The notes: generated from the sequence alone by a model not told the origin. Counted from the first letter of the stretch, positions 26,684 through 34,953 are shown. The stretch: 64,000 nt of DNA from JAVJSU01 sp040219275 (GCA_040219275.1 JAVJSU010000038.1:333902-397901), one strand, 5' to 3'. Numbers and translations: made by a program.

Positions 26684-28705
26684 TTAGTTATCTACACTAT
26701 TTTTTGACCACACCGGGAAGCGTTCGTCGGTTGAGTTGTTGGTTACGCGGGTGAGTCCCGTTCCATCAGGGCGAATCACATAAATTTCCTGATTACCGTC
26801 CCGATTTGAGGAGAAAACAATATAGCCATTAGATGACCAATCGGGCCATTGGTCGTCCGCATCGTTGTTCGTCAGGCGACGCACATTCGTACCGTCACTA
26901 TTCATCACATAAATTTCAAGATTACCGTCCCGATTGCTCTGGAATGCCATCTCAGAGCCATCCGGTGAATAAGACACCCACAAATCCGCACCTGGATTTT
27001 CCGTCACGCGGAAGATGTTATCACCATCGGGATCCATCGTGTAAATTTCTAGGTTACCATCTCGCTGAGACGTAAACGCTATACGACTACCATCCGGTGA
27101 CCATGTGGGCCATTGGTCATTGGCGGGATTATCGGTGATGGGACGCGGGTCTGTACCATCTACATTGATAACGAAAATATCAAAGTTCTCACCACGATTA
27201 CTATGAAACACCACCTGCGTACCATCCGGTGAAAACGACGCAAAATATTCCTGTGTATCAGGGCTATTGGTCAGATTTCGCATTTCGGTGCCATCTGCCG
27301 AGATGATGAACAATTCGGGATCACCCGTAAAGCTGGAATCAAAGGCGATGAATTGCCCATCCGCTGACCATGACGGTTTGCCCCCTGTGCCAACGAAGCG
27401 CAATCCACTCCCATCAGGGCGCATACTATAAATATCTTCACTTTCCGTCGTGGAACGATTATAGGCGATGTCTTCGGCGATGGTCGTTAGATCAATCACA
27501 TCACCCACTTCCTCAATAATCGGTGTGTCTTCTGAGCCACCTCCACCAGAGACCAGCACGCCAATCACCACGATAATGGCAATCACACCCAACACTGCCG
27601 CGCCGATCATCATAGGAGATATTTTACGCGTGGTCGGGATGAGTGCAGTTTGTGAATCCTCGTTGTCGCCAATCGCCGCCTGAATTTTCTCTTTAGCCCT
27701 GGCAACGGTATCGGCAGTACCAATAACGGTTGCGCCTTCTCTTGGCTTGGGAATAGGCGTTTTATCGCCGACGATGGTTTTGGTATCCGGCAATAACCCC
27801 ACACCGACTTCGGTATCTTTAGCGATGGCTTTCTGCGTATCGACTACACGGGGCTGAACCCCAATTGTTGAAGCGGCGGAGCGCCCTTCTACGGCATCTT
27901 TTAAGGCATTTGCCAGCGATTCCGCGCTCTGATAGCGTTCATCGGGGTCTTTGGCAAGCGCCCGCATCACTACATCTTCGACCGCACGCGGCAAATCTGC
28001 CATATGCTCCCGTAAAGCAACCGGATCTTCGTTCATGTGCTTGTACATCAGCACATAAGAGGTATCGCCCTCGAACGGCAGTTGTCCGGTAATCATCTCG
28101 TAGGTCATGACACCGAGCGCATAAATATCAGCGCGGAAATCGACATCCCTGCCTGTCCACTGTTCGGGAGCCATATACGTTGGCGTACCCATGATGGCAT
28201 CGGTGCGCGTCAGGCGGGTTGTGCCTTCTGCCATCTTCGCCAAGCCAAAATCGGTCAGATAGGTGTTGCGGTCTTCATCAAGAAGCACATTATTCGGCTT
28301 GAGGTCACGGTGGATGATTCCTTTTTGATGCGCGAATGTCAGCGCCCCGCCGATCTGCCCGACCATGCGTGCCGTTTGCGGCAGAGAAAGCGCCCCTTTA
28401 CGCAACAACTCATCCAGACCGCCACCCTCAACAAGGCGCATGACGATGAAGATATTTTCGCCGCTCTCGCCAAAATCAATGACCGGCAAGATATGCGGAT
28501 GTTGCAAGGCGGCGAAGAATTGCGCCTCACGCTCAAAGCGGCTGACGAATTCCTCATCACCGCTCAATTCCGAACTCATGATTTTAATGGCGACATCACG
28601 CTTCATGCTCGTTTGCGTTGCGCGATAGACAATCGCCATCCCGCCCCGTCCGAGCACACTCTTGATATCGTACTGTCCGAAAGACTGACCGATCAAATCC
28701 GACAT
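26684..28705 (-). CDS. Transmembrane Ser/Thr protein kinase with extracellular TolB propeller
   Basis: A 673-residue protein. The kinase domain (about 10-270) has the glycine loop 'LGRGGMAIVYRA', catalytic Lys in 'VAIKIM' (K41), 'HRDLKPNN', 'DFGLAK' and 'APEQ', and is complete. A linker and one membrane helix near 365-385 ('MMIGAAVLGVIAIIVVIGVLV') lead to a C-terminal six-blade TolB/PD40 propeller with 'WSPDGSRIAFTSQRDGNLEI' repeats. This is a Hanks-type receptor kinase with a propeller sensor in place of PASTA domains. The FHA protein and PP2C-like protein elsewhere in the window are possible partners. Confidence 0.93.
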   Translation of the reverse strand: MSDLIGQSFGQYDIKSVLGRGGMAIVYRATQTSMKRDVAIKIMSSELSGDEEFVSRFEREAQFFAALQHPHILPVIDFGESGENIFIVMRLVEGGGLDELLRKGALSLPQTARMVGQIGGALTFAHQKGIIHRDLKPNNVLLDEDRNTYLTDFGLAKMAEGTTRLTRTDAIMGTPTYMAPEQWTGRDVDFRADIYALGVMTYEMITGQLPFEGDTSYVLMYKHMNEDPVALREHMADLPRAVEDVVMRALAKDPDERYQSAESLANALKDAVEGRSAASTIGVQPRVVDTQKAIAKDTEVGVGLLPDTKTIVGDKTPIPKPREGATVIGTADTVARAKEKIQAAIGDNEDSQTALIPTTRKISPMMIGAAVLGVIAIIVVIGVLVSGGGGSEDTPIIEEVGDVIDLTTIAEDIAYNRSTTESEDIYSMRPDGSGLRFVGTGGKPSWSADGQFIAFDSSFTGDPELFIISADGTEMRNLTNSPDTQEYFASFSPDGTQVVFHSNRGENFDIFVINVDGTDPRPITDNPANDQWPTWSPDGSRIAFTSQRDGNLEIYTMDPDGDNIFRVTENPGADLWVSYSPDGSEMAFQSNRDGNLEIYVMNSDGTNVRRLTNNDADDQWPDWSSNGYIVFSSNRDGNQEIYVIRPDGTGLTRVTNNSTDERFPVWSKNSVDN

Positions 28706-28817
28706 AGGTTAATTAGGCAACTTAGTTGACAATATACGTTCATTAAATTACTGTAGCCGAGTTTGTGATCTAATGCAAATTCATATTCCGGTCAAAAAAC
28801 CATCAGTAACTTTGCGT

Positions 28818-28850
28818 AAGGGCGACCACTCATGAGTGATACGCCCTTTT
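28818..28850 (+). terminator. Inverted repeat with plus-strand T run
   Basis: AAGGGCG and CGCCCTT arms enclose an inner palindrome ACTCATGAGT; TTTT follows on the plus strand. No plus-strand gene precedes it. It sits downstream of the minus-strand epimerase gene, so it may terminate that gene despite the weak T run on that strand. Confidence 0.4.
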
Positions 28851-28887
28851 CGTTTTAATGAGGCGAGTGAGGTAACTTGAGATGCGT

Positions 28888-29874
28888 TTAGTGGGCTTTC
28901 CATGCAGAGATAAGTTCGGCTTCACGTTCAGCAGATAACCCACTTGTTAACGGGTCATCCAGACCGCGCTCATCTTTATACCATGCGAGTGTATCCGCGA
29001 CTGTTACCGTGATCGGACGATAGGTCAAGCCGTCGCTGATCGCCTTTTGAATGTTTACGGTGTGCATAGCGGCATAATCATGTGGCAACCATAATGGCAG
29101 GTCACTCCACGGTGAAATTTCGTGGTCAATCAGGAATTCTTCACTGGCTTCAATCAATGTTGCCTTATTTCCGCCCGCGTTCTGGCACGCATCCAGCACA
29201 TCGGCATAGGTCATCTCGGTTGCCGGTCCGGTGGCATTATAATTTCCCGCTTTGCGCCCTTCTGCCATACGGATGACCCATGCGGAAAGATCGCGCACAT
29301 CAATGACCTGCATGATGCTACTCATCGGTGGCACCAAAACCTCGCCGCCGCGTGCAATCTCAATGGGCCAATAGGTGAAGCGATCAGTCGGGTCATACGG
29401 TCCGACGATCAATCCGGCGCGGACATTGAGCGTGCGTCCGGGTAGGGCATCTTCTGCCGCCTGTTCACATAAGCGTTTGAGTGCCCCATAAGTCTCGCCC
29501 GTAACTTCCTCTACGGTTTCGTCTTCCATCACCTGCGTCGGACCACTTTCATCAATGTGCGAATCCATCGGCGGTCCATACACCGAAATAGACGAGATGA
29601 ACGTGTAATGCTCAACCGAGTCTTTCAGCAATTCTGCGGATGCTTTGACGATGCGCGGCACGTAGCCACAGGTATCAATGGCAACGTCCCATGTGCGCCC
29701 TTCGAGCGTGCTCAAATCGCCATCACGATCCCCCTGTAATTTTTCAACATCCGGGAAAAGATCAGCGTTGGTGCTACCACGATTAAACAGCGTGAGGTCG
29801 TGTCCGGCGGCGAGTGCAGTTTCGGCAATCGTTCTGCCGAGGAATTTTGTACCACCTAAGATAAGGATTTTCAT
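28888..29874 (-). CDS. NAD-dependent epimerase/dehydratase family protein
   Basis: A 328-residue extended short-chain dehydrogenase behind GAGGGA. The N-terminal nucleotide motif 'ILGGTKFLGRTIAETAL' (GGTxFxGR variant) and 'FNRGSTN' are seen, but the family's catalytic YxxxK reads 'YGALKRLCE', which fits. 'SISVYGP' supplies the Ser. The 'TLFNRGS' and 'DTCGY' pattern resembles isoflavone-reductase-like or chloroplast RNA-binding-type epimerases common in Chloroflexota and actinobacteria. Substrate unknown. Monocistronic. Confidence 0.85.
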   Translation of the reverse strand: MKILILGGTKFLGRTIAETALAAGHDLTLFNRGSTNADLFPDVEKLQGDRDGDLSTLEGRTWDVAIDTCGYVPRIVKASAELLKDSVEHYTFISSISVYGPPMDSHIDESGPTQVMEDETVEEVTGETYGALKRLCEQAAEDALPGRTLNVRAGLIVGPYDPTDRFTYWPIEIARGGEVLVPPMSSIMQVIDVRDLSAWVIRMAEGRKAGNYNATGPATEMTYADVLDACQNAGGNKATLIEASEEFLIDHEISPWSDLPLWLPHDYAAMHTVNIQKAISDGLTYRPITVTVADTLAWYKDERGLDDPLTSGLSAEREAELISAWKAH

Positions 29875-29985
29875 AGCAGTATCCCTCTCGTAGAAAAAAA
29901 ATTTTAAACGGTTGAGGGGATTTTAATGCTTTTAACGAGGAGGGGCAAATTTTTACACCACAACAGTGGCATTTTAGGAGATAAA

Positions 29986-30007
29986 GGGATGCTTCTTAGG
30001 GCATCCC
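29986..30007 (-). terminator. Candidate terminator of the 30011-30370 gene
   Basis: A 7-bp stem GGGATGC/GCATCCC with an 8-nt loop lies directly after the stop codon; a short T run follows on the minus strand. Confidence 0.5.
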
Positions 30008-30010
30008 GAT

Positions 30011-30370
30011 TTAGTCGACGATCAATCCGCGTGCGGCGGCAACCTGTAGCGCCCGCGCCTTACGGACGAGTCCACGTCGGTGCATCTGGAGGAGCGTATC
30101 TAAGCGTTCGCTTTCTTCGCGGGTCAGCGGACGTTCCCGATGGTAATGTAACAGTAAACTCAATTCCTGTTGCTGGAATAAATTCATCTTAAACTGGCAG
30201 AGCTGAATCAGTTCTTCATCGTTGAGGTTTTCTACTGGCAGTTCGTTGATATAGTTGTCCAACCATCCGGCAAGCACATCCTCTACGGGGCGTTGTGTAT
30301 TCTGCGCGACGACGTGTGCACGTTCCACAATCTCATGCTTTAACTCAATGGTGACTCGTTTGTTGTGCAT
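30011..30370 (-). CDS. Small helical protein, ribbon-helix-helix-like N-terminus
   Basis: A 119-residue protein. The N-terminal 'KRVTIELKHEIVERAHVVAQNTQRPVEDVLAGWL' has the strand-helix-helix outline of CopG/RHH DNA-binding proteins. The helical C-terminal part contains 'LNDEELIQLCQFKM' and 'RPLTREESERLDTLL'. The protein at 63531-63950 has the same plan ('SRNVDDVIRERL', 'LSDDALFSMMREQM', 'TITDKEYAELTTLV'), so both look like one family. That one is paired with an HNH nuclease gene; this copy stands alone. Function unknown. Confidence 0.6.
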   Translation of the reverse strand: MHNKRVTIELKHEIVERAHVVAQNTQRPVEDVLAGWLDNYINELPVENLNDEELIQLCQFKMNLFQQQELSLLLHYHRERPLTREESERLDTLLQMHRRGLVRKARALQVAAARGLIVD

Positions 30371-30612
30371 CAGTAACCTACTTTAAATCCTGTCATTCCG
30401 ATAAACGCTGAACTTCTTTTATTGTATATCGCCCTCTCTCAAACATAACGTAAGATTGTCAAACTAGGACGAATTTCCCGTTAACAGCTAATAACCTTAT
30501 GAAAAATCAATACTTTTCATAAATTTCAGGCGATTATGAAGACTACAAGCTGGAAAATCCGCAATTTCGCCGTTATGCTGTGCCGTCTGTGTAAACTGTG
30601 ATGTGGTAATTT

Positions 30613-31338
30613 ATGACCAAAAAACGTATGGCTTTGATTTTAGGCGCGATAATTCTAATAAGTGGGGCGATTGGCGGGTTTACCTATCTCCAACTGGCGA
30701 GGTCAAATAGCGGTGCGCCCATCGGCGAGTGGTTCCGCACGCGTGAGGGTCGCTCGGCGCTCATCACTGAAAACACCGCTCCCTGCGCGAATGCCCCCTT
30801 CCTGTTGCCCTCTACCGGATTTATCGGCTTGCTGTGGCGTGATCCCATCGGACCCTATAATATTTTGCGCCGGCATAGCGGGGTTGATATTTTCGGGAAC
30901 GGCGCGCCCGGTGAAGTGCCGATTGTGGCGGTCTATGATGGCTACCTGACCCGTCTTGATGAGTGGCTGTCTACCGTAATTATCCGCCACGATGACCCCT
31001 TACAACCGGGGCGCACCATCTGGACATATTACACACACATGGCAAATCGTGATGGCACAGAGTCCTTTATTGATGAAGCCTTCCCGCGTGGCACAAGCGA
31101 ACAATTCGTGGAGCAAGGCACGTTGCTCGGTTATCAGGGCGAATATGCGGGCAATGCACCTCCGGTGGGCTTGCATGTGCATCTGAGCATTGTGCTCTCA
31201 GAAGAAGATGGGAGCTTCAAAAATGAGGCGATTCTAAGCAACACACTTGATCCGTCGCCTTATTTTGGCTTGCCTCTGAATATCGCTGATTTACCTGACC
31301 GCCCGATTCAGTGTGGCGACGTTGAAAGTGAATCGTAG
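30613..31338 (+). CDS. Membrane-anchored M23 peptidase-like protein
   Basis: A 241-residue protein with an N-terminal signal anchor (about 6-28) and one LytM/M23 domain. The zinc-ligand pattern is 'HSGVDIFG' (HxxxD), 'YYTHM' and 'GLHVHLSI' (HxH), so the domain looks complete. M23 enzymes cleave peptidoglycan cross-links or act as amidase activators. ATG 30613 lacks a strong ribosome site. The preceding 240 bp, AT-rich, show no other gene. Confidence 0.8.
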   Translation: MTKKRMALILGAIILISGAIGGFTYLQLARSNSGAPIGEWFRTREGRSALITENTAPCANAPFLLPSTGFIGLLWRDPIGPYNILRRHSGVDIFGNGAPGEVPIVAVYDGYLTRLDEWLSTVIIRHDDPLQPGRTIWTYYTHMANRDGTESFIDEAFPRGTSEQFVEQGTLLGYQGEYAGNAPPVGLHVHLSIVLSEEDGSFKNEAILSNTLDPSPYFGLPLNIADLPDRPIQCGDVESES

Positions 31339-31340
31339 AA

Positions 31341-32207
31341 TCAGGGCGTGGTGCCGTGCTTGAAAAAGTGTTTCACCACTTTGAAATATAGTTCGCGCTG
31401 GCTCGTCCCCGGTGAATGTCCCGCGCCTTTAAAGACAAAATGTTGCGCGTGAGGATACAATGCCCGTACCCGCGCCCGTGTCGCCTCGTCGAATGTAGCG
31501 TCATTGTCGGATTCTAAGATGAGGATGTCGGATTTTTCGAGCGGTTGCAGATCATGATTTTCCGCAAAATCCAGCAGACAATGATAGGTGCTGATGAGTT
31601 CGTCCCGCGTGAGACGTTCTGTGTAGAGTTCATCCAGATAGGCGCGGTAAAAAGCGTGCATCTCCGCTGGTGGAGCCATTGTGTCGAACATCATGGATTG
31701 TGCTGTCTGCGCCATCTCCTCATCGCTCAAGGCTTGCATCATCGTCAGGGCTTGTTGATAGCGCGTTTGGCTGTCCTCATCAAGCACAGCCGTGGTGGAG
31801 AGCACCAGTTTCTTCACGCGGTCAGGATGACGGCGCACAAATACCTGCGCGAGCATCCCGCCGAACGATCCCGCCAGCACATAGGCTTGCTCTAATTCCA
31901 GCGCATCCAGCATTCCCGCCAGACCATCTGCAAGCTCGTTCATGGTGTTCAGCGCAGGATACGTGGGCGTAACCACCCGAAACACATCATCCAGCATGGG
32001 AATAGATTGCCATGCCGCATCCGCGACCCGCAAGCCACCGACGAGCAATAACACTGGCTCATCGCCGCGCACATTATCTATATACGCCCAGTTGATTCCG
32101 TCAATATGCGCGTATTTTGGGGGATGAGTCTGGCGGAAATAAACGAAATTTTTGCGCTGTTCTGTGGGGACATCTTCATAGATGCTGTCAAATGAACGTA
32201 ATACCAT
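31341..32207 (-). CDS. Alpha/beta-hydrolase fold protein
   Basis: A 288-residue protein from ATG 32207 with AGAAGG 9 nt upstream. It has the oxyanion-strand segment 'VLLLVGGLRVADAAWQSI', a nucleophile elbow 'LAGSFGGML' (AxSxG rather than GxSxG), an acidic residue in 'LILESDNDATF' and the catalytic His in 'GAGHSPGT'. The elbow and overall pattern resemble maspardin-like hydrolases. Substrate unknown. The stop lies 2 bp from the stop of the convergent M23 gene. Confidence 0.82.
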   Translation of the reverse strand: MVLRSFDSIYEDVPTEQRKNFVYFRQTHPPKYAHIDGINWAYIDNVRGDEPVLLLVGGLRVADAAWQSIPMLDDVFRVVTPTYPALNTMNELADGLAGMLDALELEQAYVLAGSFGGMLAQVFVRRHPDRVKKLVLSTTAVLDEDSQTRYQQALTMMQALSDEEMAQTAQSMMFDTMAPPAEMHAFYRAYLDELYTERLTRDELISTYHCLLDFAENHDLQPLEKSDILILESDNDATFDEATRARVRALYPHAQHFVFKGAGHSPGTSQRELYFKVVKHFFKHGTTP

Positions 32208-32345
32208 AGAGGGCGACCTTCTTTCCACACGTTAAAACAGGGGATGTGCCATTTGTGCGTAGGACAAGCGTATTGGTCGGCAACGCACCCAATATTACCA
32301 TAAAATAGCACACGATGTCGTGACGGGTCGATCATTTTAGATGGA

Positions 32346-33497
32346 TTACGCATCCGGACGAACGACGAATTCAATGCTCCGGTAAATAAATTCCAGATCA
32401 TCATAACTATCGCATGTCGCACAAATGCGATAGGGACGGCTGACGATAAATTCCACCGCCATATTGTCCTCAATCACATAAATATGCTGGAAAAACAGGA
32501 TTTCTGACGGATTACTATGATTCGGTGCGCGGTAGCGACGATAAGTAAAATTATGCCCATTCGCTATATCATAAGCGACTGAGCGATCAAATGCCCCGCC
32601 GTAGTCTACCGGTGCGGAATTCGTCCATGCCCATTCCTCAAGCTCGGCGGAGGAATACGACACGTTGAGCGGATAGCTAATGACCAGCAAGCTCATGGCA
32701 CTAAAATTATCATAAAGGAAAAAGTCACAGCTATAAAACGTTGCTTGCTGGCAGAATTCCACATCCGCCATTGTGTAGGAATCCCACCCGTTGGGATATG
32801 TTACCGAATAACGGGCGTTGGAAAAGGTATTCAGTTGGCTTTCCTGACTCAAGTAAAACGTCAATCCGCCCACGCATACCACCCAGATAGCGACGGCGAT
32901 GGCAGTTTCTTTGCCGATGGTATACCGGTGATTGAGCATTGCTTCAACACCATATTTTTCCCACTTGTTGTAGCCCTGCGCCTGTATATAGACGACCCAA
33001 TACACCCCTTCGAGATTCAAAAACAACAAACCGACAATAATGAGCATCGGCACAGTGGGGAAGCTGATTTGCGAGGCAAGCCCGAATTGATCCGCGAAAT
33101 AAAGAATTGAACCGATCATCAGAATGGGTGTGATAATGCTGAAGGCAATCGTCGGTATAATCCATTGCGGTCTGCCGAGCCGTCGCCAATTCCAGCCGAG
33201 CAAGGTGCCCACCACAAACACACTGATGAAAAAGTGCCAGATCGACAGCCCATGCGGATTCCACGGTTTGCCTGCCGGAAGTTTCGGCGCGGATGCCGTC
33301 CCTGTCGGGGGTAAGGGTTGGGCATTCGGAGTCGTGCTTCGTTTTTCGCGGCGTTGTTTGGCGAGGATCATCCTGATTTTCGCCTTCCATTGCTCCGCGA
33401 CAGGATGATCGAGCGGTTGGAGCAACTCATAGGCATCTTGATAACGCTTCGCTTGAATTAAATCACGCGCCGCGAGGAGTATCTCTCGTGTGTCCAT
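32346..33497 (-). CDS. Membrane protein of unknown function
   Basis: A 383-residue protein. The N-terminus is a short helical repeat ('ILLAARDLIQAKRYQDAYELLQPL'), then a Pro-rich linker. About four membrane segments follow between residues 88 and 222, and the C-terminal region looks extracytoplasmic and beta-rich with paired cysteines ('FCQQATFYSCDFF', 'YRICATCDSYDD'). The C-terminal part resembles a lipid-binding or PsbP-like fold ('YSVTYPNGWDSYTM'), suggested by pattern only. Start ATG 33497. Confidence 0.55.
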   Translation of the reverse strand: MDTREILLAARDLIQAKRYQDAYELLQPLDHPVAEQWKAKIRMILAKQRREKRSTTPNAQPLPPTGTASAPKLPAGKPWNPHGLSIWHFFISVFVVGTLLGWNWRRLGRPQWIIPTIAFSIITPILMIGSILYFADQFGLASQISFPTVPMLIIVGLLFLNLEGVYWVVYIQAQGYNKWEKYGVEAMLNHRYTIGKETAIAVAIWVVCVGGLTFYLSQESQLNTFSNARYSVTYPNGWDSYTMADVEFCQQATFYSCDFFLYDNFSAMSLLVISYPLNVSYSSAELEEWAWTNSAPVDYGGAFDRSVAYDIANGHNFTYRRYRAPNHSNPSEILFFQHIYVIEDNMAVEFIVSRPYRICATCDSYDDLEFIYRSIEFVVRPDA

Positions 33498-33676
33498 ATC
33501 TATTTCTCATCATAACCATCTATTATCAGCATATCAGACAACCTGCCAAAAAATCGATAACCATTTCTGAATTTTGTGCGAAAACAATCATAAGGGAAAA
33601 GTCACCAAGACAGACACCCACAAATCATAAAATTCCGCTACAATAGAACCATTATGAACTGTAGAGGACATTTACT

Positions 33677-34411
33677 ATGGCAAAGCTCAATCAAATTATT
33701 GCGATTGAAAAAGGCGTAAAGAGTCAATCCTTGCGTGAACTAACAGACGCGCATCAAATGCTACAAAAGCAGGCGTTATTGGCGGGAATCGCCCGTACCT
33801 ACCGCCCCACCGACGACGAAGGGGACCAATACCCACCGGAATCCACCCGCGTGCAGGTGAAGGTCGAAGAAGTCATCAATCAGACCGTGGACATTTTAAC
33901 CAAGCTGTTCGATGTGACCGCCACCAAAGATTGGGCAAATGGCGAGGCAAAAGCGGATATTGTCGTCGATGACAAAACACTGGTTGCTGATGTTCCGGTG
34001 ACGTATTTGCTCTTTCTTGAGAAGCAATTGACCGATATGCACACCTTCATCAAGAATTTGCCCGTATTGGATGCGGCGGAATTGTGGACGTTTGATGCGT
34101 CCCAGAACGCGTGGGCAACCGAACCCATCCAGACGACCAAAACCAAGAAAATCCCGCGTAACCATGTAAAAGCCGAAGCCACGGAGGAACATCCGGCACA
34201 GGTGGAAGTCTATTACGAAGATGTGATCGTCGGCTATTGGCGCACGGTCAAATATTCCGGTGCGATGCCTGCCGCGCGCGTCTCTACCCTGCTGGAACGG
34301 GTGCGGAAGTTACAGGAATCGGTCAAATTCGCCCGTGAAGAAGCCAACAGCCTTGAAATCACCGATCAAAAAGTGGGCGCGGCGATTTTCAATTATCTCT
34401 TTGGCGTATAA
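33677..34411 (+). CDS. Conserved protein of unknown function upstream of the permuted tRNA-like RNA
   Basis: A 244-residue soluble protein, ATG 33677 with GAGGA 8 nt upstream. It opens 'MAKLNQIIAIEKGVKSQSL', contains 'VQVKVEEVINQTVDILTKLFDVTATKDWAN', 'LLFLEKQLTDMHTFIKNLPVLDAAE', a basic stretch 'KTKKIPRNHVKAEATEEHPAQVEVY', and ends 'VKFAREEANSLEITDQKVGAAIFNYLFGV'. I recall close homologues in actinobacteria and some phages, but cannot name a domain with confidence. There is no signal peptide or membrane segment. The gene ends 16 bp before the promoter of the RNA at 34463-34881 on the same strand, so it may process or bind that RNA (inference). Confidence 0.8.
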   Translation: MAKLNQIIAIEKGVKSQSLRELTDAHQMLQKQALLAGIARTYRPTDDEGDQYPPESTRVQVKVEEVINQTVDILTKLFDVTATKDWANGEAKADIVVDDKTLVADVPVTYLLFLEKQLTDMHTFIKNLPVLDAAELWTFDASQNAWATEPIQTTKTKKIPRNHVKAEATEEHPAQVEVYYEDVIVGYWRTVKYSGAMPAARVSTLLERVRKLQESVKFAREEANSLEITDQKVGAAIFNYLFGV

Positions 34412-34426
34412 GTGACAAATGTCGAG

Positions 34427-34456
34427 TTGATGCACCGCCCGTTTTCCCTATATAAT
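34427..34456 (+). promoter_or_regulatory. Sigma-70 promoter of the permuted tRNA-like RNA
   Basis: TTGATG and a perfect TATAAT separated by 18 bp, 16 bp after the stop of the preceding gene. It predicts a transcript start near 34463, before the tRNA-like modules, and no protein-coding gene follows it before the terminator. Confidence 0.72.
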
Positions 34457-34501
34457 GAGGACGGAGTACAAACTCAAACTAAAGTTCAAGATCACGGATG
34501 A

Positions 34502-34577
34502 GTCTACGACAGTGCAGGTTCGACTCCTGCCCCCGCCAAACGTGGCGGGGTAGCCCAAGTGGAAGAGGCACTAGACC
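34502..34577 (+). tRNA. Permuted tRNA-like module 1
   Basis: Anticodon-stem 3' strand 34503-34507; T arm 34514-34530 (5-bp stem, canonical loop TTCGACT); acceptor 3' strand CCCCGCC 34531-34537 with A 34538; linker 34539-34543. Acceptor 5' strand GGCGGGG 34544-34550 (7 perfect pairs), U8-A9 at 34551-34552, D arm 34553-34569 with GG, anticodon-stem 5' strand 34571-34575. The anticodon stem pairs 4 of 5 and then extends through 34581/34496 with one bulged A, giving about ten pairs. No normal 7-nt anticodon loop exists unless the RNA is spliced. A standard tRNA finder would miss it. Confidence 0.7.
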
Positions 34578-34653
34578 GTCCACCCATAGCTCAGACTATT
34601 ACTCCAACCTGAGCATTCGTCGTCGTCGCCAAATCAACCGTTTTGGGACGAAA

Positions 34654-34750
34654 ATTGCAGATGCAGGCTCATTTCCTGCTCGACCCTCTGGCAGTACGGT
34701 AGGTGTGTTTCTTTTTTATGGGTCGGTAGCTTAATGGAAAAGCGGCAGTT
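34654..34750 (+). tRNA. Permuted tRNA-like module 2
   Basis: Anticodon-stem 3' strand ATTGC 34654-34658, 4-nt variable loop, T arm 34663-34679 (5-bp stem, loop CTCATTT, off-consensus), acceptor 3' strand TCGACCC 34680-34686, then a 33-nt linker to 34719. Acceptor 5' strand GGGTCGG 34720-34726 (seven pairs, one G-U), U8-A9, D arm 34729-34743 with a perfect 4-bp stem and GG in the loop, anticodon-stem 5' strand GCAGT 34745-34749 (five pairs, one G-U). GGGA 34645-34648 can pair with TCCC 34761-34764 to extend the arm. U33 cannot be placed, so decoding is doubtful. Confidence 0.68.
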
Positions 34751-34843
34751 ATTAGACTGATCCCTTAACTTAAAAGTCGTTGGCGTGTGCAATTGGACGA
34801 CAAACCCGATGCCCGGAGATGGACATTCTCCGGGTGTCATATA

Positions 34844-34880
34844 AAACGGGACGCGGCAAATGAGTCGCGTCCCGTTTTTT
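34844..34880 (+). terminator. Terminator of the permuted tRNA-like RNA
   Basis: A perfect 12-bp stem (34844-34855 with 34866-34877) ends in a six-T run. On the other strand TTTT also follows, so it may serve the convergent small gene at 34954 as well. Confidence 0.9.
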
Positions 34881-34953
34881 CTACAATTTTCACACGAGTT
34901 AATTTTGGAGTATATTGTTGCAATACACCCCAAATGACACTATTATTCGATTG

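Larger units (their letters stand above)
34463..34881 (+). ncRNA. Putative ~420-nt noncoding RNA with two circularly permuted tRNA-like cloverleaves
   Basis: A gene-free stretch bounded by its own promoter (34427-34456) and a strong terminator (34844-34880). It contains two modules in which a tRNA 3' half (anticodon-stem 3' strand, variable loop, T arm, acceptor 3' strand) precedes the matching 5' half (acceptor 5' strand, D arm, anticodon-stem 5' strand). Between them lies a 6-bp hairpin (34589-34594/34609-34614); after them come stems 34776-34780/34797-34801 and 34812-34819/34827-34834 (8 bp). In permuted order each acceptor end is capped by a linker and the anticodon stem continues into the rest of the RNA. 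Order and structure resemble permuted tmRNA or permuted tRNA genes, but no tag peptide or Ala G-U pair is seen. Confidence 0.72.

Noticed and set aside
34498..34734. 78-codon frame across the permuted tRNA-like RNA
   Set aside because: No ribosome site, and it crosses two structured modules whose strands pair; the frame is incidental.
34463..34881. Permuted tmRNA
   Set aside because: The gene order is similar, but there is no GGGGC start, no Ala G3-U70 pair in either module, full D and anticodon stems are present, and no tag-peptide frame was found.
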